Assembly: GCA_021772595.1 (NCBI GenBank)
Contig: JAJFLS010000095.1
Span: 1-7,143 of the forward strand
Source of the DNA: Opitutales bacterium
Lineage (GTDB): Bacteria; Verrucomicrobiota; Verrucomicrobiia; Opitutales; Opitutaceae
DNA length: 7,143 nucleotides
Reading direction: 5' to 3'
The first letter of the stretch is position 1; each line of letters starts with the position of its first letter. The position numbers and the translations under genes are program-made. Positions 5,221 to 7,143 of this stretch are shown piece by piece. The notes below the pieces were generated by a model that did no database searches, was not told where the DNA came from, and saw only the letters and a program-made list of their open reading frames with translations.

Positions 5221-6921
5221 ATGCAATCATCCACTTCCTTAAACGAACCCGGAGCTGAAAGCCGCCGTTGCGAGACAACTGGACTTTCGGTATGCCTGGG
5301 CGCCCAGCGGTTCATAAAGCTGAATGCCGTATCCGCTGTCGTCTTTCTTCTTCTCGGCGGAATCGCCGCGATCCTGCTCGCCCTCACTCGCTGGCAGGCG
5401 ATCCATCTGCTTCCAGTAGATTGGTTCTACCGGATTCTCACCTTTCACGGGCTCAATATGCTCATTTTCTGGATACTGTTTTTCGAGGTAGCCGTACTGT
5501 ACTTCGCGTGTACGATTCCGCTGAATTGCAAGCTGTTTTCCAAGAAGGTGGCGTGGGTCTCGTTCGCTATGATGCTCGTTGGAGCGATTATGGTCGACGT
5601 CATCATTATGATGGGGAAGGCCGACGTCATGATGACGAGCTACTTGCCGCTGCTTGCGCATCCGGTTTTTTATCTTGGAATTATTCTAGTAGCGGTTGGC
5701 ACGCTGATCGGCGTGTATAACTATTTCGCTACTCTATACATAGCCAAACGTGATAAGACATACGAAGGCTCGGTTCCGCTGGTGACCTTCGGGGCGACTG
5801 CGGCGGCGATAATCGCTGTCGTAACGCTTCTGCACGGCGCGATCGTGATGATTCCGACGTTCACCTTTTCTATGGGTTGGACGCCGGAGCCGGATCCGAT
5901 GTGGTATCGCATGATTTGGTGGGGACTGGGTCACCAGTCGCAGCAGGTCAATGTCTGCGCGATGGTCGCGATCTGGTACTTGGTTGCGTATCTGACTACG
6001 GGAGCCAAGCCGGTCAATGAAGCCGTCTGCCGCACGGCGTTCGCGCTCTACGTTCTGTTTATAAATCTCGCATCGGCTCACCATTTGCTGGTGGATCCGG
6101 GGGTTGGCGCGGGCTGGAAAATCTGGAATACGTCCTACGCTATGTACCTCGCTGTACTGGCATCGATGATACACGGATTCACGCTTCCTGCTTCGGTAGA
6201 AATCGCGATGCGCGAGAAGGGCTACGTCAAAGGTTTGTTTGGCTGGGTCACGTCGGCGCCTTGGAGCAATCCCGCGTTTTCGGGAGTCGCGCTTTCGGTG
6301 CTGATCTTCGGATTTATTGGAGGCATCACCGGCGTTACGCTGGGCACGCAGCAGATCAATATCATCGCTCACAACACCCTGCGCATCACCGGTCACTTCC
6401 ATGCGACCGTGGTCGGGGGAACCTCGCTGGCGTTCATGGCGCTTACCTATTATGTGATTCCGCTGATCTTCCGGCGCGATTTCATCTGGCGCAAACTTGC
6501 TAGATTGCAGCCTTGGATGTTCGCGATCGGGATATTGTTTGTCTCGCTTGGAATGTCGTTCGCGGGATCGATGGGCGTCGCTCGTCGCAGCTGGGATATT
6601 GAATCGGCGGGAATCTACGGTCCGGCCGCTCACTTGAAGCTCGGGATTATGGGCATCGGCGCGATCCTGGCGTTCACTGGGCTTTTGCTCTTCGCGGTTC
6701 TTTGCGTGGGGACCTTGCTCTTCGGACAGAAGACCAATGGGCGCGCGATGGCGGATTGGGGAGTGGCTCAGCCGCTTGGCAATGCGAAGCCCGGCTCACT
6801 CATTCACGACCACTGGGCGATGAAGGGGACGGTCGCATTGACCTTCGTGTTCCTCGCTTGTTTTGCCGTCTACTATTTTGCGAATTGGAAGGCGTTGGCA
6901 GACGTCTGGCCAGTACGTTAA
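5221..6921 (+). CDS. B-family heme-copper oxidoreductase subunit I without the active-site tyrosine; candidate NO reductase
   Basis: A 566-aa catalytic subunit with about 13 hydrophobic segments. Ligands visible: H76 (LTFHGLN, low-spin heme), H238 (GHQSQQVN), H287-H288 (AHHLLVDPG), H392 and H394 (GHFHATV), plus H384. Several blocks align closely with Thermus ba3 (LTLHGVLN, FHHQFADPG, LFGWI-ALPW-NPAF, VVHNTAWVPGHFH), which places it near the B family. In oxygen reductases the residue four after the first CuB histidine is the cross-linked tyrosine (HPIVY); here it is Q242, with Q241 and N244 conserved in the paralogue upstream. Lack of that tyrosine is typical of NO reductases, so I infer NO reduction with CuA-delivered electrons, as proposed for the eNOR/sNOR groups. 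AAAAGGA lies 10 bp before the ATG. Oxygen reduction by an unusual site remains possible. The gene is intact. Confidence 0.92.
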   Translation: MQSSTSLNEPGAESRRCETTGLSVCLGAQRFIKLNAVSAVVFLLLGGIAAILLALTRWQAIHLLPVDWFYRILTFHGLNMLIFWILFFEVAVLYFACTIPLNCKLFSKKVAWVSFAMMLVGAIMVDVIIMMGKADVMMTSYLPLLAHPVFYLGIILVAVGTLIGVYNYFATLYIAKRDKTYEGSVPLVTFGATAAAIIAVVTLLHGAIVMIPTFTFSMGWTPEPDPMWYRMIWWGLGHQSQQVNVCAMVAIWYLVAYLTTGAKPVNEAVCRTAFALYVLFINLASAHHLLVDPGVGAGWKIWNTSYAMYLAVLASMIHGFTLPASVEIAMREKGYVKGLFGWVTSAPWSNPAFSGVALSVLIFGFIGGITGVTLGTQQINIIAHNTLRITGHFHATVVGGTSLAFMALTYYVIPLIFRRDFIWRKLARLQPWMFAIGILFVSLGMSFAGSMGVARRSWDIESAGIYGPAAHLKLGIMGIGAILAFTGLLLFAVLCVGTLLFGQKTNGRAMADWGVAQPLGNAKPGSLIHDHWAMKGTVALTFVFLACFAVYYFANWKALADVWPVR

Positions 6922-6931
6922 GGGTTAAGTC

Positions 6932-6967
6932 AAGCCGGTCGGCGGATATGCCGGCCGGTTTGTTTTT
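6932..6967 (+). terminator. Intrinsic terminator of the respiratory operon
   Basis: A 12-bp stem, AAGCCGGTCGGC (6932-6943) with GCCGGCCGGTTT (6950-6961), has two G-T wobbles and a 6-nt loop GGATAT, followed by TGTTTTT. It begins 10 bp after the stop codon of subunit I. A weaker partial read-through into the gene at 6991 is possible. Confidence 0.88.
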
Positions 6968-6990
6968 GCGTGCTTTGGAAATCAATCGAG

Positions 6991-7143
6991 ATGAGTATTT
7001 CGCTAAAGAATAGGCTTGGATCTTGCGCTCACGGAGCTGCGCGCTTCTTCACTGGAGCCGGGCTGCCGCTCTTCTTGGCATCCGCTGCAGTGGTCTACGA
7101 GGCTTTCATCTTGGCGGTGCTTTTCGCTCCGGTCGGCTCTGGC
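6991..7143 (+). CDS. Membrane protein of unknown function, N-terminal fragment
   Basis: The frame from ATG 6991 is open for 51 codons to the window edge. The product starts MSISLKNRLGSCAHGAARFF with a basic N-terminus, then a long hydrophobic stretch (LPLFLASAAVVYEAFILAVL, about residues 25-44), so it is probably an inner-membrane protein with its N-terminus inside. I do not recognise the family from this piece. It lies 69 bp after subunit I on the same strand but beyond a strong terminator, so it may be a partly insulated member of the same cluster or a separate unit. The ribosome binding site is weak. Confidence 0.6.
   Translation, partial: MSISLKNRLGSCAHGAARFFTGAGLPLFLASAAVVYEAFILAVLFAPVGSG

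Overview
The window (about 54% G+C by eye) carries a partial sugar-acid dehydratase gene, a tandem pair of PepSY-type membrane proteins, a serine esterase, and an operon for a divergent heme-copper oxidoreductase that looks more like a nitric oxide reductase than an oxygen reductase. The host looks like a Gram-negative chemoheterotroph with anaerobic or micro-oxic respiration. The gene mix would fit Verrucomicrobiota (Opitutales-like), but this is a weak guess because no marker gene is present.

Layout. Positions 1-116 (minus) hold the first 38 codons of a YjhG/YagF-type D-xylonate dehydratase. It is divergent, across about 250 bp, from two tandem paralogues of the PepSY-associated transmembrane family (364-969 and 982-1581, plus) that share four histidines. 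Positions 1582-2012 hold no convincing gene. They contain a mirrored repeat element: a perfect 22-bp inverted repeat whose two arms each carry two small palindromes capped by GGCARGATY. A 266-aa alpha/beta-hydrolase esterase lies on the minus strand (2813-2013).

From 2936 onward everything is on the plus strand and forms one respiratory operon. It opens with an exact FNR/NNR/DNR-type box (TTGAT-N4-ATCAA) centred 41.5 bp before the start site predicted from a TATAAA -10 element. Next is a subunit-I-like membrane protein (2999-4210) whose reading frame continues in phase past one TAA codon to 4504, so a 12-helix protein appears cut in two after helix X. Then come a 49-aa single-helix protein (4504-4653), a CuA subunit II (4669-5193) and the catalytic subunit I (5221-6921). 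A strong intrinsic terminator (6932-6967) follows, and then the start of another membrane protein (6991 to the window end).

How it may work. Subunit I aligns by eye with ba3-type (B-family) oxidases and keeps all six histidine ligands. The tyrosine four residues after the first CuB histidine, needed for O2 reduction, is glutamine here. With the anaerobic/NO-type operator, this suggests that electrons enter through CuA, pass the low-spin heme and reduce NO at the binuclear site, as proposed for eNOR/sNOR-type members of the superfamily. The second subunit-I-like protein keeps its heme ligands but has lost one histidine of the metal-B site, so it may be an accessory heme subunit. These functional statements are inference; the motifs, operator and in-frame stop are read directly.
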